A model generated the notes under the pieces. It made no database searches. It saw only the letters and a program-made list of their open reading frames with translations, and was not told the DNA's origin. The translations under genes were made by a program, and so were the position numbers. Source: Aegilops tauschii subsp. strangulata (taxonomy: Eukaryota; Streptophyta; Magnoliopsida; Poales; Poaceae). Taken from it: a stretch of DNA of 64,000 nucleotides. Within the stretch, counting starts at the first letter, position 1. Every line of letters starts with the position of its first letter. Positions 11,753 to 22,710 of this stretch are shown here, one piece after another. Location: positions 369,131,054-369,195,053 of the forward strand of contig NC_053041.3 in assembly GCF_002575655.3 (NCBI RefSeq), written 5' to 3'.

Positions 11753-12482
11753 TCAAACAAAACCCCTAATCATCATTGCAAACAACGCATAGAACATGGC
11801 TAATGCGACAACCACAACTACACATGCTAGTTCCTTCTTGTCTCTTGCTTTCATCTGTTGCCTGTGATTGATTCTTTCTTGCTTCATCGTACTGGTTGTA
11901 CATTCCAGATCAGCTAGTTTCTTCTTCATCTTTACGTTATCTTCTGCGAGCTTGGTGATAACACTCCGAGCCCTGCCATGTCGTTCTTCATCCAGCCAGT
12001 TAACAAAGGCACAAGCCTCATATCCCTGCCAATGTTAAATAGTATTCAGGATGAGCGGTGGCATTAACTGAAGTAAAATGATGAACTTAGCACTAACCTC
12101 TACGGGGCAACTGAGAAACCGCCTACCAATGTCGAATCCCTCCATGCATACACGTCGAGCGGGAGTGTGCCCGTGCACACAACTCAGCTTTTGGTACTTC
12201 TCGGTGGCGCAAAACTCGGAGTCGAACTCGTGTTGCGGGAGTCTGGAGTCATGCTCCGGATCCGGCGGCAGATGCTTTCCTGGGGGGGGGGGGGGGTCAT
12301 TCAGGACGGATTCGGCAAGGAGCTATACTTTGGACATGCTAAAAAATATCGGGATAGATTGGAACCTGACAGAACGATTCAGATCCGTAGTACACCTGCC
12401 TTCGGATGACCTTAGGCAAGTGCTCGGCGGCAATGGGAGCAGAAGCAGCCGCACCGAAACCATCAGCACCACCCGTCTGCAT
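11753..12482 (-). CDS. GRF-type zinc finger, coiled-coil, C-terminal membrane-anchor protein (CACTA-2 cargo)
   Basis: Three exons fit exactly in frame on the minus strand: 12,482-12,396 (29 codons), 12,322-12,098 (75 codons) and 12,025-11,753 (90 codons plus TGA). The introns have GT/AG ends. The predicted product is 194 residues. Exon 2 carries the GRF core (CMEGFDIGRRFLSCPVE) and exon 3 completes it (ACAFVNWLDEE). A lysine/glutamate coiled coil follows, then a hydrophobic C-terminal helix (CVVVVVALAMFYALFAMMI) close to the end, as in a tail-anchored protein. GRF fingers bind nucleic acid in other proteins. The membrane tail is my reading. The first exon is the least certain, since it rests on splice sites alone. 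The gene is antisense to the CACTA-2 transposase genes, and no stop or frameshift is seen. Confidence 0.65.
12282..12296. repeat. 15-bp G homopolymer within the GRF gene
   Basis: The run encodes a short polyproline stretch on the minus strand. It is a likely site of slippage or sequencing length error. The length given here keeps the GRF reading frame open. Confidence 0.8.
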
Positions 12483-12637
12483 TCCCCCAATGTTAGCGCC
12501 ACGCGAGGGAATTTGGAGGCTATGTAGGGATTTGGGGGAAATGGGGAAACTGTGGGGATAAGCTAACGGTCGGGAACTACTTATGGCACTATATGTTGTA
12601 TACGGCACACTGTTTATACATGTCGTTCGTGTTAGGT

Positions 12638-15600
12638 TGTCAGGACCCCGATTCCAAGTCACACCGATCTAGCCTGTAACACCTCATATCACATTGCGGC
12701 CTCACGCACGGTACTCCCGCGGGTGTCGCCTTACCATGGCCCGGGACCGTTTGCGCCTTTTGGCTCACGTATATGACAATGTCGCTTGCATCCATATGAC
12801 AGAGAACCCGGGCCGACATGGCTAGTCGTGAACCCAAAGCGGCACTAACGTATGGGGACAGGCATACATGAATCAACATCGAACGTGTCGGTCAGCAGCG
12901 TGTGAATCCGGGCTGTAGCACTGGGCTAACAGGACTCCGGGAACCCGGGCTGTAGCAGGCTAGGCAGGACTCGGGATGTCACCGCGTGACATTTCCCCGA
13001 AGGGACAGACACAGGAACGATATGAATCACACGCCGGCCAGTCAGGTGTCCAGAGCAGTAGTGCTGGGCTAGCATGACTCCGGTGAACCGGGCTGTAGCG
13101 GACTACTATGGCTCAAGGAGGCACTAGACTACATTTCCCCATAAGAGAGGCTGCCAAGGATAAACAACTAGATTGTCGGAACCCACACATACCAAGCATT
13201 TCAATCATACACACAATATGCTCGATATGTGCAAATACAACATGGCATCACAACAAAACACAACAACTCAAGTACTTTATTTAAAGGGCTCCGGAGAGCC
13301 TTACATAACTTGTTCATACAGATAGGGGTCACACGACCCGACACTCAAGTCATACAATCATACAAGCACATGCGGAAGCAAACTGTCTGGGTACAGACGC
13401 TAGAAAGAAAGAAGGCTTGACGAAGCCTGTCTATCTACGTAGGCCCTTCACAAGCCTAGATCACCACCTGGGTGGCAAGTCACTCGTCGTCATCGAGTTC
13501 TACGTAGAACCCATCAGAAGGGGCGGTGTTGTCGTCTGAAAACAGTAATTGAAGCAACATGAGTACAAAGGTACTCAGCAAGTCTTACAACAGATCCTAC
13601 TATACATGTTCATTCTCAAGAAGGTAGTGGGGTTATTGCAGCAAGCCAGCTTTGACTCTTGGCTAAGCTATCCTACGATACACCACCTGTGAAATAGTTT
13701 TCGCACACGAGTCCACTAATCACCATCTCAATACCCCACCGTGGATCCTCCCTCGTCATCCCACGAGAGGGCCATCCGCGGTACTCACACTTATCTTGAG
13801 GCTTTTAGTAGTATCCATTTACTTGTCTATGAACTGCATAAGCGACCAAGTAGTCCTTTACCGCGGACGCGGCTATTCGAATAGTTTTATACCCTGCAGG
13901 GGTGTACTTCGTCACACACGCTCTCACCACTTATCGTCGCTACACGACGTGTACTCGGCAACCTTCAAGCGGAAGCCCAACGTGGGTGTCGGCCACAGCC
14001 TACCTAAACGCTCGAGTCTCTAGTCCAGGTTTATCGCCCATTCAGGTTCCATCCGCAGGGAGTCCGGCCGAGGTTTCCACATACGGCCCCGAACGATGTG
14101 TGCAGGGTTCCCGAGACACCAAACGGGCGACTCGGTACACCGGGCCACGAGCCTACCGCATCACAGCCCACCCCTTGGTCAGCGCTGTCCACGGCCTCCA
14201 GCTTACTACAAACACCAGAAACTACGTGCAACTCCTGGACAGAGGACAAGGGTGATTAAGAAGCCGAGGGGGTCCATTGGTTTCGGGCCCAATGCGTGGT
14301 AGTAGCTGAATCTTAAATCACGCATACAGATCTCAGTTCTTAGGGACGGTCTCAATGAAACAACCCACCATGTACTCCTACATGGCCTCCCATCGATACC
14401 TTTACCAAATCGTATTCAACACCCCACCTCATTACCGACACACACTTTCACTCTAGTTCATCACCCTGATGAGCCAGACCTGACACGACTCTAAGCGTAG
14501 CAAGCATAGCATTGTAGGAACACAACATGGCTCAATCAACTCCTACACATGCTAGTGGGTTTCATCTAGTTACTGTGGCAATGACAGGTCATGCAAAGGA
14601 AAGTGGGTTCAACTACCGCAACACACAGCAGTTTGAATCGCGTTGTCTTAATGCAGTAAATGAGAGCAGAAGCGAGAAGATGGGTTTGTATCGAAATGAT
14701 CAATGGGTTGCTTGCCTGACGGAGTGGTGGTGGGATACTGCCCTTCAGTTGGATACTCGTGTATATCCTCGGAGGCAGAACCTACCATGATGAACATACC
14801 AAAGCACAATCAACACCAAGCAAGTGCAACAATATGATGCATGCATGAGACATGGCAAAATGGATGTATTGGGCTAATGCAACTAAGACCAGATGGGTTT
14901 GGACTATTTTGAATCAAGGATTCAAATTCCAAGTTCATATGTGGCCGCTTTTAGTGCTTTATCTTGTTCTACATTAAACAGTAGGTTAACTTGCTTAAAC
15001 ATGCATGAAACCTGTGCAGATGGATAGAATAGATTTTTCTGATCATTTTTCATATATAAATCTTTTCATTCTGAGCTATAGATTATTTTCTATGATTTTT
15101 TGAAGTTTGTGATAATTTCTGGAATTTCCAATATAAACTTAAATCCAGATAATGCTTTACTGCGTCAGCCTGACGTCAGTGTGACGTCAGCAGGTCAACG
15201 GGGTCGTCCAGGTCAAACCTGACGTGTGGGTCCCCTGTGTCAGTGTCACTGTTAGGTAATTAGCTAATTAGGATTAGTTTTAATTCTAACTCAGATTAAC
15301 TAGCAGGCAGGCCCCACTTGTCAGTGACTCTGGGGGGGTCAACCCGTGGTCAAACCACGCTGACTCGCCGGCGTTTAGCCGCCGGCGACGTCCAGACGCG
15401 GCGGTGGAGTGCGGGATCCCTCCTCCGGCGACCAAATGGACGGCGGAGAGTACCTACGTGTAGCTGGGAGCAAACCGCATCGACTGGTGGTGGTGGTGGA
15501 GCTCGGGGTCGCCGGAATCGACGCCGGCGACGAGCCGTGCGGCTGCCGGGGTACGGGCGTAGTTGAATCCGTTTCTAGAGAGCACGACGAGGGACATGCG

Positions 15601-16696
15601 ATGGTGCTACGGGTTCCTGGCGTTGCGGTGGAGCTAATGGCCACGGTGGTGCGGCCGTTGGATGGCCGGAGCCTCGTCGGCGACGAGCTCGTGCGGCGGC
15701 GCGTACGGGTGAGCTACGTGCGGTGGCTGCGGAGCTCGAGAGGGATAGAGGAGAGGATGGGAAGGTGGCCAGGCTCACGGTGGTTGCGACGGAGCGGACG
15801 GTGAGGTCGGAGGCGAGCTGTTGCAGTGGCAACGGCGGAGGGGATCTCCGACGGTGAGCGGCGAAGACGAGGTCGGAGGCGAGGCTTCGGGGCAAACGAG
15901 CCTCGGGGCTCGACCTGCTCGAAGGAGTGGGTGACGGCGGAGCTGTTGGACACGGTGGGACGGCGCGAGGTCGACGGTGGGCGCGGCTACTCCGGCGAGG
16001 TGGCTGCGGCTGCGTCGGCCATGGTGGAGGAAGGCGAGGGAGAGGCGATGGGGGAGAATGGGGGTGTCCAGGGGCTCGGGGGTGCGTCGTGGGGTTCGAC
16101 CAGCGCATCCACGGGCGAGGCGGCAAGCAAGTGGCGCCGTGGCGAGCTCGCGCTCGCCGGCGTCACCTCTCTGCCTGCTCTGGCGAGAGCAGGCAGCTGA
16201 CTGGCGCGGGCCAGCACAGTGCTGGGCCGCCAGGTGGGCTGCCAGGTAAGTCCTTCTGCTTTCTGTTTTCTCTTTTATTTATTTATTTCTGTTCTGTGTT
16301 TTGAAATAGTAAAAATACTATTTCATTTGGGAAAATCCTGAAAATATTCTGAGGCACCTTTGAAATTATTCTCAACAGCCTAAAAATACCTTCAAGATTA
16401 TTTGGGCATTTGGAAATATTTATAGGATTTAAAATGCCCAAATGCAAATACTTATGGCTTGTGCAAAAATCCAAGATGGCCTCCAAAAATATGAAACCAT
16501 TTTTGGCAGAGGTTTTAGCCAGGACCAAAGATGGTGAACATTTATGGAGGGCATTTCAGGTTCATTGAAAAGGATTTTAGTAAACCCTAGTTGTTTCAGG
16601 GGGGGTGCTGGGGGTTTCTGGCATCCCCATTTCATGTTTCTGTGAAAAATAGACATGATGCAACACTCTAATGCATGAACTAGCTAGGATGTGACA
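12638..16696 (-). repeat. Gypsy-1 3' LTR (left copy)
   Basis: It starts at 12,638 with TGTCAGGACC on the plus strand and ends at 16,696 with GATGTGACA. It carries the same GC-rich block (about 15,310-16,250) and TGACGTCA pair as the other LTR. The four plus-strand open frames of 60-180 codons in the GC-rich block appear in several phases and both strands, so I do not call them genes. Confidence 0.95.
15171..15189. promoter_or_regulatory. Paired TGACGTCA (bZIP/as-1-like) motifs in the left LTR
   Basis: Two perfect TGACGTCA palindromes at 15,171-15,178 and 15,182-15,189 are separated by 3 bp. A further TGACGTG and two GGTCAA words follow within 50 bp. On the minus strand a TTTATATA lies about 110 bp downstream (15,051-15,062), a plausible LTR core promoter. 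TGACG pairs are known plant bZIP (TGA factor) sites. Activity here is inferred. Confidence 0.6.
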
Positions 16697-19600
16697 ACTC
16701 ACCCCCACTCAAAAGAATCTCGTCCCGAGATTTAGGATCCGTTGGGAAGAAGGTGGGGTACTCAAGTCGAAGACGATCCTCCCTTTCCCAGGTAGCTTCT
16801 TTCTCGGAATGGTGTGACCATTGAACCTTTAGAAAATTGATGTTTTGGCGTCGAGTGGTACGCTCGGCTTGATCAAGGATTCGAACGGGATATTCCCGAT
16901 ATGTGAGATTATCTTGGAGATCAAGCGTTTCGTGGTCCACTCCACGGATAGGGTCCGAGAAGCAACGCCTGAGTTGAGAAACGTGGAAGACGTCATGAAC
17001 CTTGGAAAGATGCGGAGGTAGTTCCAATTGGTAGGCAACTTCTCCTCGCTTGGCAAGAATGCGAAAGGGTCCAATGTAACGAGGAACCAATTTGCCTTTG
17101 ATACCGAATCAATGGGTTCCCTTTAAAGGAGTCACCCGAAGGTAAGCCTTCTCGCCAACCTCAAAAGTCATAGCTTTGTGTTTGCGGTCATAATGGCTCT
17201 TTTGGCGAGATTGGGCTGTTTTCAATTTCTCACGAATAATGCGAACCTGCTCTTCTGCTTCCTGAATCATATCCGGGCCAAAGAGTTGTCTTTCCCCGGT
17301 TTCTGACCAGTTAAGAGGCGTTCGACATTTTCGTCCATAGAGAACCTCGAAAGGAGCTTTGCCCAAGCTAGCTTGGTAACTATTGTTATAAGCGAACTCG
17401 GCAAATGGAAGGCATTTCTCCCAATCCATGCCAAACGAGATGACAGAAGCTCGGAGCATATCCTCCAGAATTTGATTAACTCGTTCTACCTGACCACTTG
17501 ATTGAGGGTGAAAGGCGGTGCTAAAAGAGAGACGAGTTCCCATAGCATTTTGGAAACTTACCCAAAATCGAGAGGTGAAGAGACTTCCATGGTCTGAATT
17601 AATTTCCAATGGAACACCATGAAGAGACACTATTCGGGAGATGTACAAGTCTGCTAGCTGGCTAGCGGTTATACTCTCACGAACAGGTAGGAAGTGGGCT
17701 ACTTTGGAAAGACGATCGACAACAACGAAGATAGCATTATTCCCTCTCTTGGTCCTGGGAAACCCGGTAATGAAATCCATATTGATTTTATCCCATTTCC
17801 ATTCAGGAATAGCCAGAGGCTGAAGGGTGCCAGCAGGCCGTTGATGCTCTGCTTTGACACGACGGCAGACGTCGCAATTTGCAATGTATTGAGCAATTTC
17901 TCTCTTCATCCTAGTCCACCAAAACCTCTGGCGTAGGTCTTGATACATTTTAGTACTACCGGGATGAATGGTGAGAAGAGATTCATGAGCTTCCTTAAGG
18001 ATCAATCGCCTCAGGTTGCGTACCTTGGGAACCACTAGGCGGTCTCCAAAGAACACAACACCTTGGTCATCAATGGAGAAACAATCCGCAACTCCTTTCT
18101 TGATGTTTCTCTTAATACGGGAGATTCCCGGATCTACCTTCTGAGCTTTGATGATCTGATCCGTAAGGGTAGGTTTCGCCACCAGGGTGGATAGAAAACC
18201 TCGAGGAACAATGTGAAGGTTCAGCTTACAGAATTCCTCGTGGAGAAGTGGTTGACTTTGTTGTAACATCAAGTTGTTACAATAGGATTTACGGCTTAGC
18301 GCATCAGCCATGACGTTGGCTTTGCCCGGGGTGTAAGTTATTCCTAAGTCGTATTCTGTGATCAACTCGACCCAACGTCTTTGCCTGAGATTCAGATCCG
18401 GTTGGGTGAAAATGTATTTCAGACTTTGGTGATCAGTGAAAATCTCACAACGATTACCGAGAAGGTAATGTCGCCATGTTTTGAGTGCATGGACTACGGC
18501 TGCAAGCTCCAGATCATGGGTGGGATAATTATCCTCATGTGGACGCAACTGTCGGGAAGCGTAGGCAATCACGTGACGATCTTGCATGAGTATGCAACCT
18601 AGTCCTTGTCGCGAGGCGTCGCAATAGATAACAAAGTCCTTAGAAAAATCTGGTGGTACGAGTACGGGGGCAGATGTCAGGCGTCTTTTCAGCTCCTGAA
18701 AGCTGAACTCGCACGGTGGGGTCCACTCGAACTTTTTATCTTTCTTGAGGAGTTCGGTTAGAGGTTTAGCAACCTTGGAGAAATTCTCGACGAAGCGGCG
18801 GCAGTAGCTCGCTAAGCCAAGGAAACTCCAAACTTGCTTGACCGATTCAGGTGGAGTCCAGTCAAGGATGGCTTGAACTCGCTCGGGATTGACAGAAATA
18901 CCTTTACCAGAGATTACATGGCCTAGATAAGTCACTTCTGGCAACCAGAATTCACACTTAGAGAATTTAGCATAAAGGCGATGCTCTCGAAGTTTCGTCA
19001 GTACTAGCCTTAAATGCTCGGCATGTTCTGCCTCGTTCTTGGAGTAGATGAGTATATCATCGAGGTATACTACGACGAATTTATCCAAATACTCCATGAA
19101 GATTGAGTTCATTAACCGAGAAAAGGTGGCTGGAGCATTGGTTAAACCGAAGGACATGGCTGTATACTCGTATTGGCCATAACGAGTAACAAAGGCCGTT
19201 TTAGGAATGTCCCCGTTCTTGATTTTGATTTGATGGTAGCCCAACCTCAAATCCATTTTGGAGAAGACTGAGGATCCAGCGAGCTGATCATACAGGTCGT
19301 TGATCCTGGGAAGCGGATACTTGTTCTTGATTGTGACTAGGTTGACGGGTCGGTAATCTACAACCATCCGATCCGTACCATCCTTCTTCTTGACGAAGAG
19401 GACGGGGCAAGCCCACGTAGAGGAACTAGGACGGATGAAACCCTTTTTCAAGGACTCATCGAGTTGTTTCTTAAGCTCGGCTAGCTCTAGGGGTGCCATC
19501 TTATAGGGTCTTCTAGAGATTGGGACGGTTCCTGGAACAAGGTCTATCACGAACTCAACATCCCTGTCAGGTGGAATACCTGGCAGTTCTTCAGGGAAGC

Positions 19601-21154
19601 ATCCGGGAAGTCACGGACTACCGGCACATCTTCGAGGTCTGGAAGAGGGTTGGCATTTAATGAGTAAAGCTGACGCTTAGACACTCGGGTCAAAACATTG
19701 ACGGTCTTGCCCGACGGATGGGTGAGTTGAACAGTTCTAGTAGAGCAATCAATCTTAGCATAATGAGCTGACATCCAGTCCATACCCAAGATGATGTTTA
19801 TGTCCGAAGACTTGAGAGCTATTAGTGACGCAAGGAAGACCAATCTGTCGACAAGAATTTCATTTCCATGGCTTATCCTAGAGGTTTGCCATCTAGAACC
19901 AGGAGTTTGAATGTCCATGGAGGTAGGCATGTCACTAAATGTGGTGTTGTGCAATCGAGCATAGCTCTCAAAGATAAATGAATGAGATGCTCCAGTATCG
20001 AAAAGAACTGTTGCCGGATGGCAATTAACAAGGAGCATACCAAGGACGACGTTGGGATCCTCATGAGTTTCTTCAGCTGAAACATAGTTGACATGGCCAC
20101 GTGCAGTGGTGGCTGGCTTGGCGTAGTAAGTCTTTCCTGCTGGCTTACCACGGCCAACGGACTGTCCAGGTTGATTGAGGTTGTTTCGGGGGCACTCACG
20201 CAGATAGTGACCCGTTTCTCCACACTTGAAGCATGTCACAATATTGGGGCATGGAGCAGCATTAGTAGTGGGGCCACCATAGACCTTGGGCGGTGCATGC
20301 TGCTGGTTGGGGCGAGGCGGCTCGAAGGATGGCCTCGGAGTGAACCTGGGTGGCAGAGCAGTGTTTGGAATCCAGACCCGGCGCTTCTGGGATCTGGAGC
20401 CGGATGAGGAACCAAAATCGCGAGAGTGCTTGCGTGTAGCGTCATAGTCAGTCTGTCCTGTCTCGGCACTGATGGCCTTATTGACCAACTTCTGGAAGGA
20501 GGTGCACTCATGCAAACGGAGATCACGGCGAAGCTCGGGGCTAAGTCCCTTGCGGAACCTTGCCTGCTTCTTGGCGTCGGTGGATACCTCTTCAGGAGCA
20601 TAGCGTGCTAGATTTCCAAACTCACGGCTGTATGCATCCACGGTCAGTCTGCCTTGGGTAAAGTTGCAGAATTCTTCCCGCTTATGATCTATGAGACCCT
20701 CCGGAATGTGATACTCACGGAAAGCCTCACTGAATTCAGCCCAAGTAGTGATTTCGCCAGCTGGGCGCATAGCCTCAAAGTTTTCCCACCAAAGGCTAGC
20801 AGGGCCTTCGAGGTGATAGGCAGCGTAGGTAACCTTATCAGCTTCGGCTACATTGGCAGAACGTAGCTTATGGGTGATGCTGCGAAGCCAATCATCCGCA
20901 TCAAGGGGCTCGACGGAATGGTTAAACTTCGGTGGGTACAACTTGATAAAGTCATTGATGGACACCAGGTCGTTCCTCTGGTGACGTGCAGTATTCTGCT
21001 CAATTCGCTCTAGCAAGCGGTTAGTCTCATGCTTGTTTCTTTCTGCCTCCAGCATAACTTCGGCCAGTGAAGGCGGTTGGGGCAGATTCTCCCCCCTAGC
21101 TGCATTGGCTTCACCCTGCGCCTGGACAGCAGGGTTGTTGCGGGTGTTAACCAT
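16680..21154 (-). pseudogene. Gypsy-1 gag-pol polyprotein (two disabling lesions)
   Basis: Gag starts at MVNTRNNPAVQ (ATG 21,152-21,154). A CCHC knuckle (CFKCGETGHYLREC) lies near 20,200 and the protease motif [10 protein letters not shown] near 20,000. Reverse transcriptase has the YLDDIL box near 19,060. RNase H follows ([20 protein letters not shown]), then integrase with an HHCC zinc region near 17,900 and catalytic acidic residues in MDFITG, NSDHG and the VERVNQ segment. The residue after NSD is His where Arg is usual. The C-terminal 16,680-17,090 part carries GPF and a chromodomain-like segment (VQWSHHSEKEATWERE). A one-base frameshift lies near 19,600, before the RT domain, and a TGA at 17,109-17,111 separates the C-terminus. 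The TGA fits a CGA codon hit by a C-to-T change. Confidence 0.95.
16697..16714 (-). other. Gypsy-1 polypurine tract
   Basis: On the minus strand the sequence just upstream of the 3' LTR reads TTTTGAGTGGGGGTGAGT, the expected purine-rich primer for plus-strand DNA synthesis. Confidence 0.8.
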
Positions 21155-21498
21155 CCTAGGAGAAACAAAACAATGGTTTAGACGAGGATGGCTAAATCTT
21201 GGTAGGGAAATGCGGAATGTAATGGATAGCACGGAATGCAGAGATGATCATCAGTATGACATGGTAACATAGCAACATACATATACCAACGGTCATACAC
21301 ACCATACATAGTTTAGTACAAGCCCAGGCCAGGGTACAACTACGATGAAAGACGATACATCTCATCAGAGGCATTCCAAGCTCCTATACATTATTTTTCT
21401 ACACCTCCAGAACGTGATACACACCAAGTCGTATCCCACAAGACACGCAGGACTGTGGAGATTACAACTGTTACAATACTAGTGGAACTACCACCAAC

Positions 21499-22248
21499 TC
21501 AGACGTCTCCGTAGTAATCTTCATAGAAGTCACCACCATGTCCTGGGAGCTGAACATGATCATCTGGAAACAGTCGGTCCTGTGGAGCTTGCGGTCCATA
21601 AGGACTCGGATGTGGCCTTGGTCCAACAAACGGTGGCAGACGGGGTCCACGAGGAGGGGTGATGCCTCCTACATCACACCATTCCATACATTCTGGCAGA
21701 CCAGATCGCACGGGGTACAAGTCCCTCATGTCCATAAACCCAGCTTGCACGGCAGGTGCAAACCGTGTCAGAGTGGCCCAGTGATCAGCACGAGCATTAA
21801 AGAGCTCCACTCGCAAGGCACGATTCTCACGGTCCTTGTCCTCAAGCATCTCGGTGGTGGTGCGGAGTAGTGAATCCTCATGGGTAGAATCACAGTAAGT
21901 AGCCTGATAGTACCCCTGTGCCCCAGGGAGTGCTGCTGGCATATAGCGGAAGTCGGTGTTCTGAAGCAAGGCAGTTCTGGCTCGCATGATAGTCACCATT
22001 GAGTAAGCTGCGTCCTGCACGGACATCTCGACGGTAACCCCAAGTCCATAAGAGCAATGGAGGGGTTCAATGGATCCAGGATAGGAAGGGTAAATCCTGA
22101 CTATGCAAAGATATTGACTTTGATTAAAGTCTCGAAACTGCTCCTCGACGGTATACTCGGGATACCAACGATAGCCTGTCTCAACCATCACTCGGACCAG
22201 CATGGCCGTGTGACCAGGTATGCCGATGCACCGGGTCAGACGAACCAC
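21499..22248 (-). CDS. Extra ORF between 5' LTR and gag of gypsy-1, unknown function
   Basis: An uninterrupted 249-codon frame lies on the sense strand of the element, 345 bp upstream of gag. The N-terminal half includes YPEYTVEEQFRDF and GLGVTVEMSVQDAAYSMV. A short Glu/Arg-rich helix (LEDKDRENRALRVELFNARA) follows, and the C-terminus is proline-rich and then acidic. No gag, pol or env motif is visible, and no signal peptide. A positional counterpart exists in gypsy-2 (42,639-43,256). Such extra ORFs are known in some large plant gypsy elements, but I cannot name a family. It is open while gag-pol is broken. Confidence 0.6.
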   Translation of the reverse strand: MVRLTRCIGIPGHTAMLVRVMVETGYRWYPEYTVEEQFRDFNQSQYLCIVRIYPSYPGSIEPLHCSYGLGVTVEMSVQDAAYSMVTIMRARTALLQNTDFRYMPAALPGAQGYYQATYCDSTHEDSLLRTTTEMLEDKDRENRALRVELFNARADHWATLTRFAPAVQAGFMDMRDLYPVRSGLPECMEWCDVGGITPPRGPRLPPFVGPRPHPSPYGPQAPQDRLFPDDHVQLPGHGGDFYEDYYGDV

Positions 22249-22694
22249 TTGATTCTAGGAAAGGGTGGCCATCTGAAAGCACGAAATAATGCAAGGCATT
22301 AGTATTTCTAGGAGAATTCGGACAGCATAACGGCTGTAAATGCTCGGAAAAGGATTTGAGACATTCGCAACAGTTTTGCAATACCACTCAACAACATCAT
22401 GTCAAGGTTCTGGTTCAACCGACAACATACTAAGGTAGTAGACACTGGACCGAAGCATGGAACCAACAATCCTATAAGTTACTACGGATTAGTAACACGT
22501 GAACCTGATAGAGAGGAGAGAGCCTAGTCCTTAACCCACGTAGAAGGAGAAGAGAATGACTCAGATCAGAGGGCATGAGGTAAGGAGTAAAGGCACCTTA
22601 CGTTCCCTCCCACAATCAATTCCCCTACATATAACTAAAGCATTTCTAGACTCGACATCGACCAGTTTGGCTTATCGCACCTACAGGCAGTCCG
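22249..22694 (-). other. Gypsy-1 untranslated leader
   Basis: This non-coding stretch lies between the primer-binding site and the extra ORF. I see no further motif in it. Confidence 0.6.
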
Positions 22695-22706
22695 GCTCTG
22701 ATGCCA
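22695..22706 (-). other. Gypsy-1 primer-binding site (initiator tRNA-Met type)
   Basis: On the minus strand it reads TGGCATCAGAGC, one base different from the usual plant TGGTATCAGAGC, and lies 4 bp inside the 5' LTR boundary. Confidence 0.85.
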
Positions 22707-22710
22707 ACGC

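Noticed and set aside
15318..16304. Plus-strand open frames in the GC-rich part of gypsy-1 LTRs as host genes (also 25,392-26,378).
   Set aside because: Frames are open in several phases and both strands because of CpG-rich composition, and they differ between the two LTR copies by frame-changing indels. No motif is seen.
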